DNA from: Akkermansia muciniphila
Lineage (GTDB): Bacteria > Verrucomicrobiota > Verrucomicrobiia > Limisphaerales > UBA9464
Length of the DNA stretch: 64,000 nt
Direction of reading: 5' to 3'
Assembly: GCA_945883815.1 (NCBI GenBank)
Contig: CAMCYJ010000004.1
Location: 1 to 64,000 of the forward strand
Shown: positions 1-11,197 of the stretch, in pieces
Numbering within the stretch: position 1 is the first letter of the stretch
Layout of the letters: each line of letters starts with the position of its first letter
Notes under the pieces: model-generated
Database searches by the model: none
The model's input: only the letters and a program-made list of their open reading frames with translations
What the model was told of the DNA's origin: nothing
Program-made: the position numbers and the translations under genes

Positions 1-2823
1 TACCCCATTCTCCGCGAACAAACCCCAGTGCGGATGGATCTCACCCACTCGGCCTGGTCCGACATCTTCTTCCTGGGCATGGACTATCCCGAGGGAGCCC
101 AGGTGCTGAACATTTCAGTGGATCTCGGTGTCCATGGACGCGATCCGGCTCCGCGTCCGCCGGTGAGCGCTTGGTTGCGCGTGCTTGATGAACCGGTGCT
201 CCGCCTCACCTCGGTCGATCTCGGCGCCACGGCCGATATCGCTTCGCTGGGCGAGGTATTTGATTTCGCCAAGGACCATCTCGGGCTACTCAAGGCGGCG
301 GTCATCGCTGCGGGGGTCGTTCCGCCCGGAATCGAGGGCTCGGGTCAGTCACTGGCCGACTTGCTGGCGCGCATCGTGGGCCCGGGGCGCGGCCTCGAAC
401 TGTGCTCCAGCGTCAACGACATCCCCAAAGGTTCCCGGCTGGCGGTCAGCACCAACCTGCTGGGATCCCTCATCAGCGTTTGCATGCGTGCGACCGGGCA
501 GGCCGCCTCGCTGACCGGCGCCCTCGAAGAACCCGAACGACGGCTCGTCCTCGCCCGCGCTCTGCTGGGTGAGTGGCTCGGCGGATCCGGCGGCGGATGG
601 CAAGATTCAGGCGGCGTGTGGCCGGGCATCAAGCTCATCACCGGCGTGGTGGCCACCGAAGACGATCCTGAATTCGGGATCTCGCGCGGCTGCCTGATGC
701 CGACCCATCACGTGTTCAGCGGCCAGGAGATTCCAGAATCGTCGCGGCGAGCCCTGATGGAGTCCCTGGTGGTGGTGCACGGCGGCATGGCCCAGAACGT
801 GGGCCCCATCCTCGAGATGGTGACCGAAAAGTACCTACTGCGCTCGGCAGCCGAGTGGGCTGGTCGGCAAGAAGCCCTCGGAGTGTTGGACGAAATCATC
901 GATGCGCTCCGACGCGGAGACATCCATGCTGTAGGCAAGGCCACCACGCGCAATTTCCGGCAGCCCCTGCAGACGATCATTCCCTGGGCCACCAACCACT
1001 TCACCGAACGTCTGATCCAACAATGCGAGACCGAATTCGGCGCTGATTTCTGGGGCTTTTGGATGCTCGGTGGGATGTCCGGTGGCGGCATGGGCTTCAT
1101 CTTCGCCCCGGAGCGGAAGGCCGAGGCCCAAGGACGGCTCCAGATCCTCATGCTGGAGACCAAACGCAGTTTGGCCGAGGCGCTGCCCTTCGCGATGGAT
1201 CCGGTTGTCTTTGACTACGCCATCAACGAGCACGGCACCGTGGCTGACATGCTCTCCGGCGAAGAGGCGCTGATGCCGCCCAACTACTACGCACTCACGG
1301 TGCCAACCCTGCTGCGCGCCGATCGCAGCTCATTGACGCCGGCTCGCCGTGCGGAACTCGACCGGGTGGGAATGGCGGCACGCACACGGCCGGAGCTGGG
1401 CGGGATGATCCAGACACTGTTCGATGCCCTCCTGCCTCGCTCCCGAAATGGTGCGAACGAACGCAGCGGACTGCAGGGGTTGCTCGAGGCGAATGGATTC
1501 GATCCGGCCCAGCATGAGCAAATTCGCTCAGACCTGCGGGAAGGTCGCATCGGCCTGGCCCAAAATCGCCTCCGTGCCGACAGCCGGATCGAAGACGTCG
1601 AAGCCGGCGATGTCCTCCGTTGGGATACCGCTTCGACCACGGTTCCGCCCGAGGTTCGCGCCGCCGGTGAGGCTGCGTTGCGAGCCGGCGAAGTCGCCGT
1701 GGTCACTCTGGCGGCTGGAGCCGGATCGCGATGGACCGGCGGTGCCGGCACCTGCAAAGCCCTGCATCCCTTCGCCAAATTCGCCGGTCGGCACCGGACG
1801 TTCATCGAGACCCATCTGGCCAAGTCCCGGCGCTCCGGGCGGGCGGCGGGCCACGTTCTGCCTCATCTCTTCACGACGAGCTACCTCACCCACGAACCCA
1901 CCCATCGGTTCCTCCGGCAAGTCGACGGCTATGGCTACCCGGGGCCGCTCGTTCTGTCACCGGGCCGCAGCGTCGGCCTGAGACTCATCCCCACGGAACG
2001 CGATCTTCGCTTCGCCTGGGAAGAAATGCCCCAACAAGTGCTGGATGTTCAGCAGCAGAAGGTCCGCGACAGTCTCCGGGCGGCACTCATCGGCTGGGCC
2101 CGGACAGCGGGCGAGACCGGCGATTACACCGACAACGTGCCGCTGCAATGCCTGCATCCGGTCGGGCATTTCTTCGAGGTTCCCAATTTGTTCCGCAACG
2201 GCGTGCTGGCCGGACTCTTGGGTGAACGTCCCCAGCTCAAATATCTGCTGCTCCACAACATCGACACCCTCGGGGCCTCGGTGGATCCGGCTCTGTTGGG
2301 ACAGCATGTCCTCAGCGGGGCTTGCCTCACCTTCGAGGTGATCGGGCGACGGTTGGAAGACCGGGGCGGCGGCCTCGCTCGAGTCCATGGCCGCCCGCGG
2401 CTGGTCGAAGGATTGGCCATGCCACGGGAGGAGGATGAGTTCCGGCTGCGCTTCTACAATTCCATGACCACCTGGATCCATCTGGACCGGTTGCTGGAAG
2501 CCTTCCGATTGACGCGGGAGGACATCCTTTCCCAAAACGAACCGAAGATTGCCGCCGCGATCCGCACCATGGCCGGTCGGCTGCCGACGTATGTCACGAT
2601 CAAGGACGTGAAGAAGCGTTGGGGACATGGCCAGGAAGATGTCTATCCGGTCGCTCAGTTTGAGAAGCTCTGGAGCGATCTGAGTGCCTTGGGCGAAATC
2701 GACACTCGTTTCGTGGTGGTGCCCCGGATTCGGGGCCAACAGCTAAAAGACCCGGCTCAGCTCGATGGCTGGTTGCGCGACGGCTCCGCAGCGGCGGTCT
2801 CTGCCCTCTGCGATTGGGACTGA
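1..2823 (+). CDS. GHMP kinase (fucokinase/heptose kinase-like) fused to UDPGP-type nucleotidyltransferase; 5' end runs off the window
   Basis: Frame is open from base 1 (the GTG at 28 is probably internal). N-terminal RMDLTHSAWSDIFFLGMDYPEGAQVLNISVDLGV and GGWQDSGGVWPGIK resemble fucokinase-type GHMP kinases. C-terminal TLAAGAGSRWTGGAGTCKALHPF, LKYLLLHNIDTLG and FYNSMTTWIHLDRLLEAF resemble UDPGP-family pyrophosphorylases. Confidence 0.75.
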   Translation, partial: YPILREQTPVRMDLTHSAWSDIFFLGMDYPEGAQVLNISVDLGVHGRDPAPRPPVSAWLRVLDEPVLRLTSVDLGATADIASLGEVFDFAKDHLGLLKAAVIAAGVVPPGIEGSGQSLADLLARIVGPGRGLELCSSVNDIPKGSRLAVSTNLLGSLISVCMRATGQAASLTGALEEPERRLVLARALLGEWLGGSGGGWQDSGGVWPGIKLITGVVATEDDPEFGISRGCLMPTHHVFSGQEIPESSRRALMESLVVVHGGMAQNVGPILEMVTEKYLLRSAAEWAGRQEALGVLDEIIDALRRGDIHAVGKATTRNFRQPLQTIIPWATNHFTERLIQQCETEFGADFWGFWMLGGMSGGGMGFIFAPERKAEAQGRLQILMLETKRSLAEALPFAMDPVVFDYAINEHGTVADMLSGEEALMPPNYYALTVPTLLRADRSSLTPARRAELDRVGMAARTRPELGGMIQTLFDALLPRSRNGANERSGLQGLLEANGFDPAQHEQIRSDLREGRIGLAQNRLRADSRIEDVEAGDVLRWDTASTTVPPEVRAAGEAALRAGEVAVVTLAAGAGSRWTGGAGTCKALHPFAKFAGRHRTFIETHLAKSRRSGRAAGHVLPHLFTTSYLTHEPTHRFLRQVDGYGYPGPLVLSPGRSVGLRLIPTERDLRFAWEEMPQQVLDVQQQKVRDSLRAALIGWARTAGETGDYTDNVPLQCLHPVGHFFEVPNLFRNGVLAGLLGERPQLKYLLLHNIDTLGASVDPALLGQHVLSGACLTFEVIGRRLEDRGGGLARVHGRPRLVEGLAMPREEDEFRLRFYNSMTTWIHLDRLLEAFRLTREDILSQNEPKIAAAIRTMAGRLPTYVTIKDVKKRWGHGQEDVYPVAQFEKLWSDLSALGEIDTRFVVVPRIRGQQLKDPAQLDGWLRDGSAAAVSALCDWD

Positions 2824-2899
2824 GGCTCCGGGCCCGAGTTCCACCGAAGCCGGCCCTTCAGTCGTTCTGGCCAGGCTTCGGAGTCCGGTGTCGCCTCCC

Positions 2900-2940
2900 A
2901 AAAGAAAACGCCCGCTGCGCGATGAAGCGAAACGGGCGTT
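2900..2940 (-). terminator. Intrinsic terminator downstream of efp
   Basis: Minus-strand AACGCCCG / CGGGCGTT stem followed by TTCTTTT, about 50 nt after the efp stop. Confidence 0.65.
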
Positions 2941-2988
2941 GAAAACTGGGAGACGAAATCAAGCCGTGAGATCGACCGGTCGCACGCC

Positions 2989-3549
2989 TCAGGCGCGCTC
3001 CATGTACTTGCCGGTGCGGGTGTCGACCTTGATCTTCTCACCGGTCTTGATGAAGAGCGGGACGTTGATCTCGACGCCGGTCTCGAGCGTCACGGTCTTC
3101 TGGACATTGTTGGCGCTGTCGCCTTTGAGGCCTTCCGGAGCATTGGCCACGGTCAGGATGACGCTCGAGGGCAATTCCAAGATGACAGCCTTCTCCTCGA
3201 CGAAGGTCATTGTCACGATGCTGTTTTCGGTGAGGAAATTTTTGGAATCGCCCACGAATTCAGGGGTCACGGTGACCTCTTCGTAATTCTCGGGATTCAC
3301 GAACACGTAGTCGTCACCGGACTTGTAGCTGAACTCCATCTTGTAGGTCATCAGCGGGACCGTCTCGATCTTCTCGGCCGAGCTGAAGCGCACGTCCATG
3401 CTCTTGCCGGTGCGGATGCTGCGCAGGATGGCTTGCACGAAGGCGCGCAGGTTGCCGGGGGTCCGGTGGGTGACCTCGAGGACGACGCAGACGTCGGAGT
3501 TGTACTGGATGGCCTGACCCTTGCGGAGTTCGTTCGCGTTGACTGACAT
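2989..3549 (-). CDS. efp: Elongation factor P
   Basis: Full-length EF-P/eIF5A architecture: MSVNANELRKGQAI..., PGNLRAFVQA tip loop, C-terminal VPLFIKTGEKIKVDTRTGKYMER. Confidence 0.95.
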   Translation of the reverse strand: MSVNANELRKGQAIQYNSDVCVVLEVTHRTPGNLRAFVQAILRSIRTGKSMDVRFSSAEKIETVPLMTYKMEFSYKSGDDYVFVNPENYEEVTVTPEFVGDSKNFLTENSIVTMTFVEEKAVILELPSSVILTVANAPEGLKGDSANNVQKTVTLETGVEINVPLFIKTGEKIKVDTRTGKYMERA

Positions 3550-3751
3550 AAATTGAAAATGGGTGTTCCGCAGAATGATTCAGCGGAAAGAACCAAAACC
3601 CTAACGGTCTGAAAATGGCTGGCAAGCGTCCAATTCTGACGGTGTTGGCCCAGGACTCGCCCGAACCTCCCAGAAATCTGCTTCACCTCCATCCGGATGC
3701 TGCCCCATTCTCCGACTTCCGACCGGGGTTCCCGGTGGGATTCCCGCCTCC

Positions 3752-3997
3752 ATGAAAGCCAAGCTCGTCATCACCCCGAAAAAGGCCGTTCTCGATCCTC
3801 AGGGCAAGACTGTCGCCAACGCCCTCGAACACATGGGATACGCCGGAGTCATCGGCGTCCGCGTGGGCAAGTACATCGAGATCGACCTGGCTCCGGGCAC
3901 CTCAGCCGCCGCCGCTGACAAAGCGCTCAACGAGGCGGCCCTGCGTTTCCTGAGCAACCCGGTGATCGAAGATTACCGTCTGGAGATCGTGGAATGA
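3752..3997 (+). CDS. purS: Phosphoribosylformylglycinamidine synthase subunit PurS
   Basis: 81 aa with PurS signature (KAVLDPQGKTVANAL, VRVGKYIEIDL), overlapping purQ. Confidence 0.93.
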   Translation: MKAKLVITPKKAVLDPQGKTVANALEHMGYAGVIGVRVGKYIEIDLAPGTSAAAADKALNEAALRFLSNPVIEDYRLEIVE

Positions 3998-4719
3998 CGC
4001 CCACCCAGGCCATGCGATTTGCCATCCTCCAGTTTCCGGCTTCCAACTGCGACCAGGACTGCGTGCACGCTCTCCGCGTGTTGGGAGCCCAGGCAAAACT
4101 GGTCTGGCACAAGGACACCTCTCTGGGCGAGGTCGATGCCGTGATCGTTCCCGGTGGCTTTAGCTACGGGGATGCGCTGCGTTGCGGGGCCATCGCTCGT
4201 TTCAGCCCGGTGATGCAGGCGGTGAGCCGCTTCGCGGACAATGGCGGACTGGTCTTGGGCATTTGCAATGGCTTTCAAATCCTGTGCGAGGCGGGGCTTC
4301 TGCCGGGTGCCCTGATCCGCAACCGGGACCTGCGATTCCACTGCGAACAAGTGTTTCTGAAGACTGCAAACTTCGAGACACCGTTCACTTCCGGCATCCG
4401 CCGCGACGGTGTTCCCATCCGCATTCCCATCGCCCACGGCGAAGGGTGCTACTTTGCCGACGCCCCCACGCTGGAACGATTGCAGGCGCAGCACCAGATC
4501 CTTTGGCAGTACTGCGACGCCCGTGGTGCCGTGACCGATGCGGCCAATCCGAACGGTTCCGTGCTGAACATCGCCGGCATCGCCAACGAGCGCTTCAACG
4601 TGGCCGGTCTCATGCCCCACCCGGATCGGGCGGTGGAAGAAATCCTCGGAACGGAAGACGGCCGTTCGATCCTGAACAGCATGGTCTCGGCTTTGGAATC
4701 CCGTCGGGCTGCGGCCTGA
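3994..4719 (+). CDS. purQ: Phosphoribosylformylglycinamidine synthase subunit PurQ (glutamine amidotransferase)
   Basis: FPASNCDQDC, VPGGFSYGDALRCGAIAR, GICNGFQILCEAGLLPGAL, PHPDRAVEE. Confidence 0.96.
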   Translation: MTPTQAMRFAILQFPASNCDQDCVHALRVLGAQAKLVWHKDTSLGEVDAVIVPGGFSYGDALRCGAIARFSPVMQAVSRFADNGGLVLGICNGFQILCEAGLLPGALIRNRDLRFHCEQVFLKTANFETPFTSGIRRDGVPIRIPIAHGEGCYFADAPTLERLQAQHQILWQYCDARGAVTDAANPNGSVLNIAGIANERFNVAGLMPHPDRAVEEILGTEDGRSILNSMVSALESRRAAA

Positions 4720-4762
4720 AGGCAGGAGGGAGGCAACCTCGCCGTGAACCGCAGAGCCAGGG

Positions 4763-5437
4763 TCACCACCGGGAGGGTTGATCGACAGCACGGGCCAACC
4801 GACCCAAATAATCCGCCCGCGAGATTTCCTGGGCTCCCAGCGACCGGGTGACCGAGGTGACCATTTGGCAGTCCAGCAGGGTGAATCCCCGTCGGGACAG
4901 ATGCCGGTCCAGGTGGACCAAGGCCACCTTCGAAGCATCGTCCGCGCGGTGGAACATGGATTCGCCGGCAAAGAATCCTCCTACGCAAACCCCATAAACC
5001 CCACCGACCAGCTGCCCCTCCTGCCAGCATTCCACACTGTGGGCATGCCCGGCCCGGGCCAGTTGTTCATACGCCTCCGAAAGGCGCGGGGAGATCCAGG
5101 TCGAGGCGGTTCCACCTCGGGGCACCGTGGCACAAGCTCGAATGACGGCTGAAAAATCCTGATCGAAGGTCACCGTATAGGGAGCCCGACGCAACGTCCG
5201 GGCCAGACTCCGGGAAACATGCACTGCACCCACCGGGAGAACACCGCGTGGATCTGGGGACCACCAGGTAATGGGGTCGGCCGACCACGGAAAGAGTCCC
5301 TTCCGATAGGCTTCCATCAGCCGCTCCTCCGACAGATCGCCTCCGACGGCCACCAGTCCATCTCCCCGGGCCTGGCTCGGATCCGGCAACCGATCTCCAG
5401 GAGACAGGAACGCAACGGATCCGGCTGGATCGCTCAT
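4763..5437 (-). CDS. aat: Leucyl/phenylalanyl-tRNA--protein transferase
   Basis: GDLSEERLMEAYRKGLFPW, WWSPDPRGVLP, SVECWQEGQLVGGVYGVCVGGFFAGESMFH, LLDCQMVT. ORF track extends to 5575, but ATG at 5437 overlaps the upstream stop. Confidence 0.94.
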   Translation of the reverse strand: MSDPAGSVAFLSPGDRLPDPSQARGDGLVAVGGDLSEERLMEAYRKGLFPWSADPITWWSPDPRGVLPVGAVHVSRSLARTLRRAPYTVTFDQDFSAVIRACATVPRGGTASTWISPRLSEAYEQLARAGHAHSVECWQEGQLVGGVYGVCVGGFFAGESMFHRADDASKVALVHLDRHLSRRGFTLLDCQMVTSVTRSLGAQEISRADYLGRLARAVDQPSRW

Positions 5438-5928
5438 TCGATGGATTCCTCGGACAACAGTCGGCTCTGGAATCGGGAAGAAATCTCCAAGCTCCACCAA
5501 TGCAAGATATCGGGCGAGGTGGGAGGCAGATCGTCGGGAACCTCCGGGGGATCCGGTCGCCCGAGTTGTTCCCAAGCCCCCAGACGCAATTCATTCAGGG
5601 CCTGAAGGAGGAATTCGCGGTCTTCGGGAGTGAGACGGAGAATCCAGCCAGAGTCTTCCCGGGGTCCGGTGGGGGTTTGAATGGTCGTTTGGGCGGAAAC
5701 GGCCACGCCCAAGAGCATCACCAACCGAGAACGAGCCTCGGCTCGGTGCTTCTCCAACTCACCGGACAAATCCGACTGGCACTGTTGTTCAAGGGCTTCG
5801 GAAGTGCGGCTCAGCCGGGCCCGTTCGCGTGGTTCCGTCGGTCGAGAAAAAAGCGTGAGCAGCAAGTTTCGCTCCCTGGAAGAAAGAAACCAGGAAGTGG
5901 CTTCGTCGTCGCGTTCGTGGACCCTCAT
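5434..5928 (-). CDS. DUF2017-like protein between clpS and aat
   Basis: 164 aa, translationally coupled (4-nt overlaps) to clpS and aat; matches the clpS-DUF2017 arrangement known from Actinobacteria. Confidence 0.65.
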   Translation of the reverse strand: MRVHERDDEATSWFLSSRERNLLLTLFSRPTEPRERARLSRTSEALEQQCQSDLSGELEKHRAEARSRLVMLLGVAVSAQTTIQTPTGPREDSGWILRLTPEDREFLLQALNELRLGAWEQLGRPDPPEVPDDLPPTSPDILHWWSLEISSRFQSRLLSEESIE

Positions 5929-6224
5929 GAAGCCGGCTCCAGTGTGGCGGTGAGAGAATACTTCTGGAGAGCGTGGACGTAATACTCGGCCTTTTCAAAG
6001 CTGTCGCGGACCACGACGCTGCGGCCTTGCTCATGGACTTCGAGCATGTGCCGCTGAGCCTTCTCACGGCTCCAACCGAAGACCTGCTGGAAGACATGCG
6101 TCACGTAGGGCATGAGGTTCACCGGATCATCCCAGACGATGACGGCATAATCCGGTTCACGGAGCTTCTGGGGATCACTCCCCACATCGACTTCGGGAGT
6201 CGGCAATTCGATGGTTCCCGGCAT
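5925..6224 (-). CDS. clpS: ATP-dependent Clp protease adaptor ClpS
   Basis: YAVIVWDDPVNLMPYVTHVFQQVFGWSREKAQRHMLEVHEQGRSVV, canonical ClpS fold signature. Confidence 0.94.
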   Translation of the reverse strand: MPGTIELPTPEVDVGSDPQKLREPDYAVIVWDDPVNLMPYVTHVFQQVFGWSREKAQRHMLEVHEQGRSVVVRDSFEKAEYYVHALQKYSLTATLEPAS

Positions 6225-6314
6225 GCGGTGGACTGGCTCGACGGATTCGGTTCTCGGAGGCTCGGCTCTCCGAGCGGCAATCCTGCGAAGATAAGGAGGG
6301 GCGGGCGTAATGCA

Positions 6315-6340
6315 ACGGCCGCCGTTTTAGCGGCGGCCGT
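6315..6340. terminator. Perfect 10-bp hairpin downstream of the atp operon
   Basis: ACGGCCGCCG-TTTTAG-CGGCGGCCGT between atpC and clpS; no long U-tract. Confidence 0.4.
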
Positions 6341-6368
6341 GCTGTCGAAATAAATCCTATGGATCAGT

Positions 6369-6776
6369 TCATCGATGGTGACGCCGCTTCAGACCCAGCT
6401 GGGTGAGCGAGTGCATGAGCGCGGCCTGGGCCACGGCTGTCTCCTCGTCTCCCAGCTTCTGGGCAAGCCGCGCTTCGGCCTGCTTGCGGGCTTCTTCGGC
6501 GCGGGCCTCGTCGATGTGGTCGGCACGAATGGCCATATCGGTCAGGATGGCCACCCGTTCACCGGTGATTTCCACGAACCCCTCTCCGACGGCCAGGAAG
6601 TGATCTTGGCCACCCTTGCGGACGACGATCTCTCCGTGGGTGATCTGGGTCATCAGCGGGATGTGCATCGGGAAGATGCCCATCTCGCCCTCGAGCCCAG
6701 GCAAGGTGACCATGTCGACCTCTTCGGAATAAATCCGGGCCTCGGGCGTGACGATTTCCAGTTTGAGCGTGGCCAT
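6369..6776 (-). CDS. atpC: F1Fo ATP synthase subunit epsilon
   Basis: KLEIVTPEARIYSEEVDMVTLPGLEGEMGIFPMHIPLMTQI; last gene of the atp operon. Confidence 0.95.
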   Translation of the reverse strand: MATLKLEIVTPEARIYSEEVDMVTLPGLEGEMGIFPMHIPLMTQITHGEIVVRKGGQDHFLAVGEGFVEITGERVAILTDMAIRADHIDEARAEEARKQAEARLAQKLGDEETAVAQAALMHSLTQLGLKRRHHR

Positions 6777-6812
6777 GTCGTTGGGATGCTATGCGTGGGA
6801 CAGACGACTCGG

Positions 6813-8276
<1,464 letters not shown>

Positions 8277-9161
8277 TCAGTTGCCCATCGCCATGGCGGC
8301 GCTGGTAATTTCGAGAAGTTCCTTGGTGATGTTCGCCTGACGGAGCTTGTTGTACTCGAGCGTCAGGTCCTTGATGAGTTGCTTGGCGTTGTCGGTGGCG
8401 CTCTTCATGGCGACCATGCGCGCCGAGTGCTCGGAAGCCTTCGCCTCCAGGAGCATTTGATACACCTGATAATTCAGGTAGTGCGGAAGCAGGTTGCCCA
8501 GCAATTGCGGTGCAGCCGGTTCAAAGCTGTACTCCCGGGCGGAGCCGGGCTGGATGTCATCCGAGGCGCCGTTGCCTCGGATGTCGGCCTCCAGTTTCTG
8601 GAGGCGACCCAGGGGCAAGAGAGATCGAAGCTCGGCCTTTTGGGTCAAGGTATTGACGTAGTTGGTGAAAACCACGTCGACCGCATCGGCCTGACCGCTG
8701 AGAAAGAGCTCTTGGGCGAACTTGGAAATCGCGCGCGCTTCGGCGAACTCGGGTGCGTCCTTGTAGGAGAATTCTGCGACCAGCTCGCGTTTCAGCCGGG
8801 CCACCCACTGAGCAGCCTTGCGTCCGGCCACCACATACACCGTGGTGGGCGAATGGGCCTTGGCAGCCTCGCGCAGCAAGTTGGTGTTCAGTGCGCCGCA
8901 AAGACCCTTGTCGGTGCTGATGATGATCAACGCCCGCTTCTTGACCTCACGCTTTTCGGTGAGGGGATGCTGGAACTCACCGGCTCCTGCCGTGGCCGCC
9001 GCCAACACCTCGTTCATCAAGGACGCATACGGCCGGCCCGCGAGGGCAGCCTGCTGCGCCTTGCGCATCTTGGCCGAGGCGACCATTTGCATCGCCTTGG
9101 TGATCTGCGCCGTGTTCTTGACCGACTTGATGCGGCGCCGGATGTCGCGTGTGCTGGGCAT
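8277..9161 (-). CDS. atpG: F1Fo ATP synthase subunit gamma
   Basis: MPSTRDIRRRIKSVKNTAQITKAMQMVASAKMRKAQ; SDKGLCGALN-type motif STDKGLCGALNTN; C-terminal ALIKDLTLEYNKLRQANITKELLEI. Confidence 0.97.
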   Translation of the reverse strand: MPSTRDIRRRIKSVKNTAQITKAMQMVASAKMRKAQQAALAGRPYASLMNEVLAAATAGAGEFQHPLTEKREVKKRALIIISTDKGLCGALNTNLLREAAKAHSPTTVYVVAGRKAAQWVARLKRELVAEFSYKDAPEFAEARAISKFAQELFLSGQADAVDVVFTNYVNTLTQKAELRSLLPLGRLQKLEADIRGNGASDDIQPGSAREYSFEPAAPQLLGNLLPHYLNYQVYQMLLEAKASEHSARMVAMKSATDNAKQLIKDLTLEYNKLRQANITKELLEITSAAMAMGN

Positions 9162-9194
9162 GATGGGTGGGACGGGCTCCCGTCGGGCTGCGGC

Positions 9195-10721
9195 TTAGCG
9201 GTAGCTCTGCTTGAACTCGGTGACGGCAGCTTTCAATTCGGCGGCCAACGCGTCATTGATGGCCTTCTCGGTGCGGATCTTCTCGAGCACGGCCGGCTTT
9301 CGGGTGTTCATGAAGTCGGTGATCTTGTTCTGGAAGTCTTTGACCTTCTCCACAGCGACGTCATCCAAGAGACCATTCTGCATGGTCCAAAGAATGACCG
9401 CCTGGATCTCGACCGGGATCGGATTGTATTGGCTCTGCTTGAAGAGCTCCACGATGCGCTTGCCGCGCTCCAAGGTGGCCTGGGTCTTGGCGTCGAGGTC
9501 CGATCCGAACTGGGCGAAGGCGGCCAGTTCGCGATACTGGGCCAGGTCGAGCTTGATCTTGCCGGCGACCTGCTTCATCGCCTTGATCTGAGCGGCCGAT
9601 CCGACGCGGCTGACAGACAGACCGACCGAGATGGCCGGACGGACGCCCTGGTAGAACAAATCGGTCTCGAGGTAAATCTGGCCGTCGGTGATGGAGATGA
9701 CGTTGGTCGGGATGTAGGCCGAGACGTCGCCGGCTTGGGTCTCGATGATGGGCAACGCCGTCAGGGAACCATTGCCGCTCTTTTCATTCACACGGGCCGA
9801 ACGCTCCAAGAGGCGGCTGTGCAGGTAGAATACGTCGCCGGGGTAGGCTTCGCGTCCGGACGGGCGCTTCAGCACCAGGGACACCTGACGGTAGGCCGTG
9901 GCCTGCTTGGAAAGATCATCATAAATGATGAGCGCATCCATGCCGTTGTCCATGAACCACTCGCCGATGGACGCACCCGAGAACGGCGCCAGATACTGGT
10001 CGGCGGCGGAATCGGACGCGGCGGCAGCCACCACGATTGTGTACTCCATCGCGCCGGCCTTTTCGAGCTCGGCAATAACTCGGGCGATGTTGGACTGCTT
10101 CTGACCGATCGCGACGTAGATGTTGTAGACCGGACGGAAATCCTTGGTGCCGGCGTTCTGCTTGTTGATCCGGGCCTGATTGATCATCGTATCAACGCCG
10201 ATGGTCGTCTTGCCGGTCGAACGATCTCCGATGATCAGCTCACGTTGACCGCGGCCGATGGGTATCATCGCGTCGACGGCCATGATTCCGGTCTGGAGCG
10301 GCTGGCTCACCGACTTGCGCTTGACGATGCCCGGGGCGATTTTCTCGACCGGGTAAAACGCAGAAGCCTCGATGGGACCCTTGCCGTCGAGCGGGCGCCC
10401 GAGGACGTCCACGACGCGGCCCAGCAGGCCCTTGCCCACGGGAACGGACAGCAGCTTGCCGGTGGTCTTCACCTCGCTGCCCTCATGGAGGCTGGTGTAG
10501 TCACCCATGATGATGGCGCCGACCTCGGTCTCCTCGAGGTTCAGGGCGAGGCCGATGATGCCGGCACCGAAGTCGAGCATCTCATTGGCCATGCAATCCG
10601 AAAGGCCTTCGATCTTGCAGACACCGTCGGAGATTTCGCGGATCTGGCCAACGTTTTGGCGCGTCACCGAAGCCTTGGCACCAGCGATCTGGGCCTCAAT
10701 TTCTTGGAGCAGGGAACTCAT
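9195..10721 (-). CDS. atpA: F1Fo ATP synthase subunit alpha
   Basis: [68 protein letters not shown]. Confidence 0.98.
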   Translation of the reverse strand: MSSLLQEIEAQIAGAKASVTRQNVGQIREISDGVCKIEGLSDCMANEMLDFGAGIIGLALNLEETEVGAIIMGDYTSLHEGSEVKTTGKLLSVPVGKGLLGRVVDVLGRPLDGKGPIEASAFYPVEKIAPGIVKRKSVSQPLQTGIMAVDAMIPIGRGQRELIIGDRSTGKTTIGVDTMINQARINKQNAGTKDFRPVYNIYVAIGQKQSNIARVIAELEKAGAMEYTIVVAAAASDSAADQYLAPFSGASIGEWFMDNGMDALIIYDDLSKQATAYRQVSLVLKRPSGREAYPGDVFYLHSRLLERSARVNEKSGNGSLTALPIIETQAGDVSAYIPTNVISITDGQIYLETDLFYQGVRPAISVGLSVSRVGSAAQIKAMKQVAGKIKLDLAQYRELAAFAQFGSDLDAKTQATLERGKRIVELFKQSQYNPIPVEIQAVILWTMQNGLLDDVAVEKVKDFQNKITDFMNTRKPAVLEKIRTEKAINDALAAELKAAVTEFKQSYR

Positions 10722-10766
10722 GTCGTCTGTGGGATTATTCGACTGTGGGAAAGTTGGGAATGATCG

Positions 10767-11159
10767 TTAAAAGCTGTTCTCGAGAGCGGCCAACCGTGTC
10801 TTCACGGTGCCATCAAACACATCGCTACCAATCTGGATGCGGAGCCCACCGATCAGGGAAGGATCCACGAAGAACTGGAAATCAAGACCCGCCCCATACT
10901 TCTGGGTCAGGCTGGCCTTGAGGGTGGCCATCTGGGATTCGGAGGTCGGCACCGCGTTCTCAATGCGGACCGTACGGCCCTGGATATCGAGCTCCACCAA
11001 CCGTTGGAAATGGGTCAGGGCGGCCAGATAATTGCGCGGTTTGCTGGCCAACACCTGCGTCACCGTCTGGCGGACGCGGGTCTCGTTCAGCACACCATCA
11101 CGCCTGCAGGCCAAGAAAAGCTCCTTGGCGTCGCGACGGGCTTGTTTTCCGATCTTCAT
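10767..11159 (-). CDS. atpH: F1Fo ATP synthase subunit delta (short, 130 aa)
   Basis: Position between atpF and atpA; C-terminal DFQFFVDPSLIGGLRIQIGSDVFDGTVKTRLAALENSF is the conserved delta/OSCP tail. Confidence 0.88.
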   Translation of the reverse strand: MKIGKQARRDAKELFLACRRDGVLNETRVRQTVTQVLASKPRNYLAALTHFQRLVELDIQGRTVRIENAVPTSESQMATLKASLTQKYGAGLDFQFFVDPSLIGGLRIQIGSDVFDGTVKTRLAALENSF

Positions 11160-11197
11160 CCTGAGGGGAGTGTCTAGGAGTGATTCCGATATGCGGC

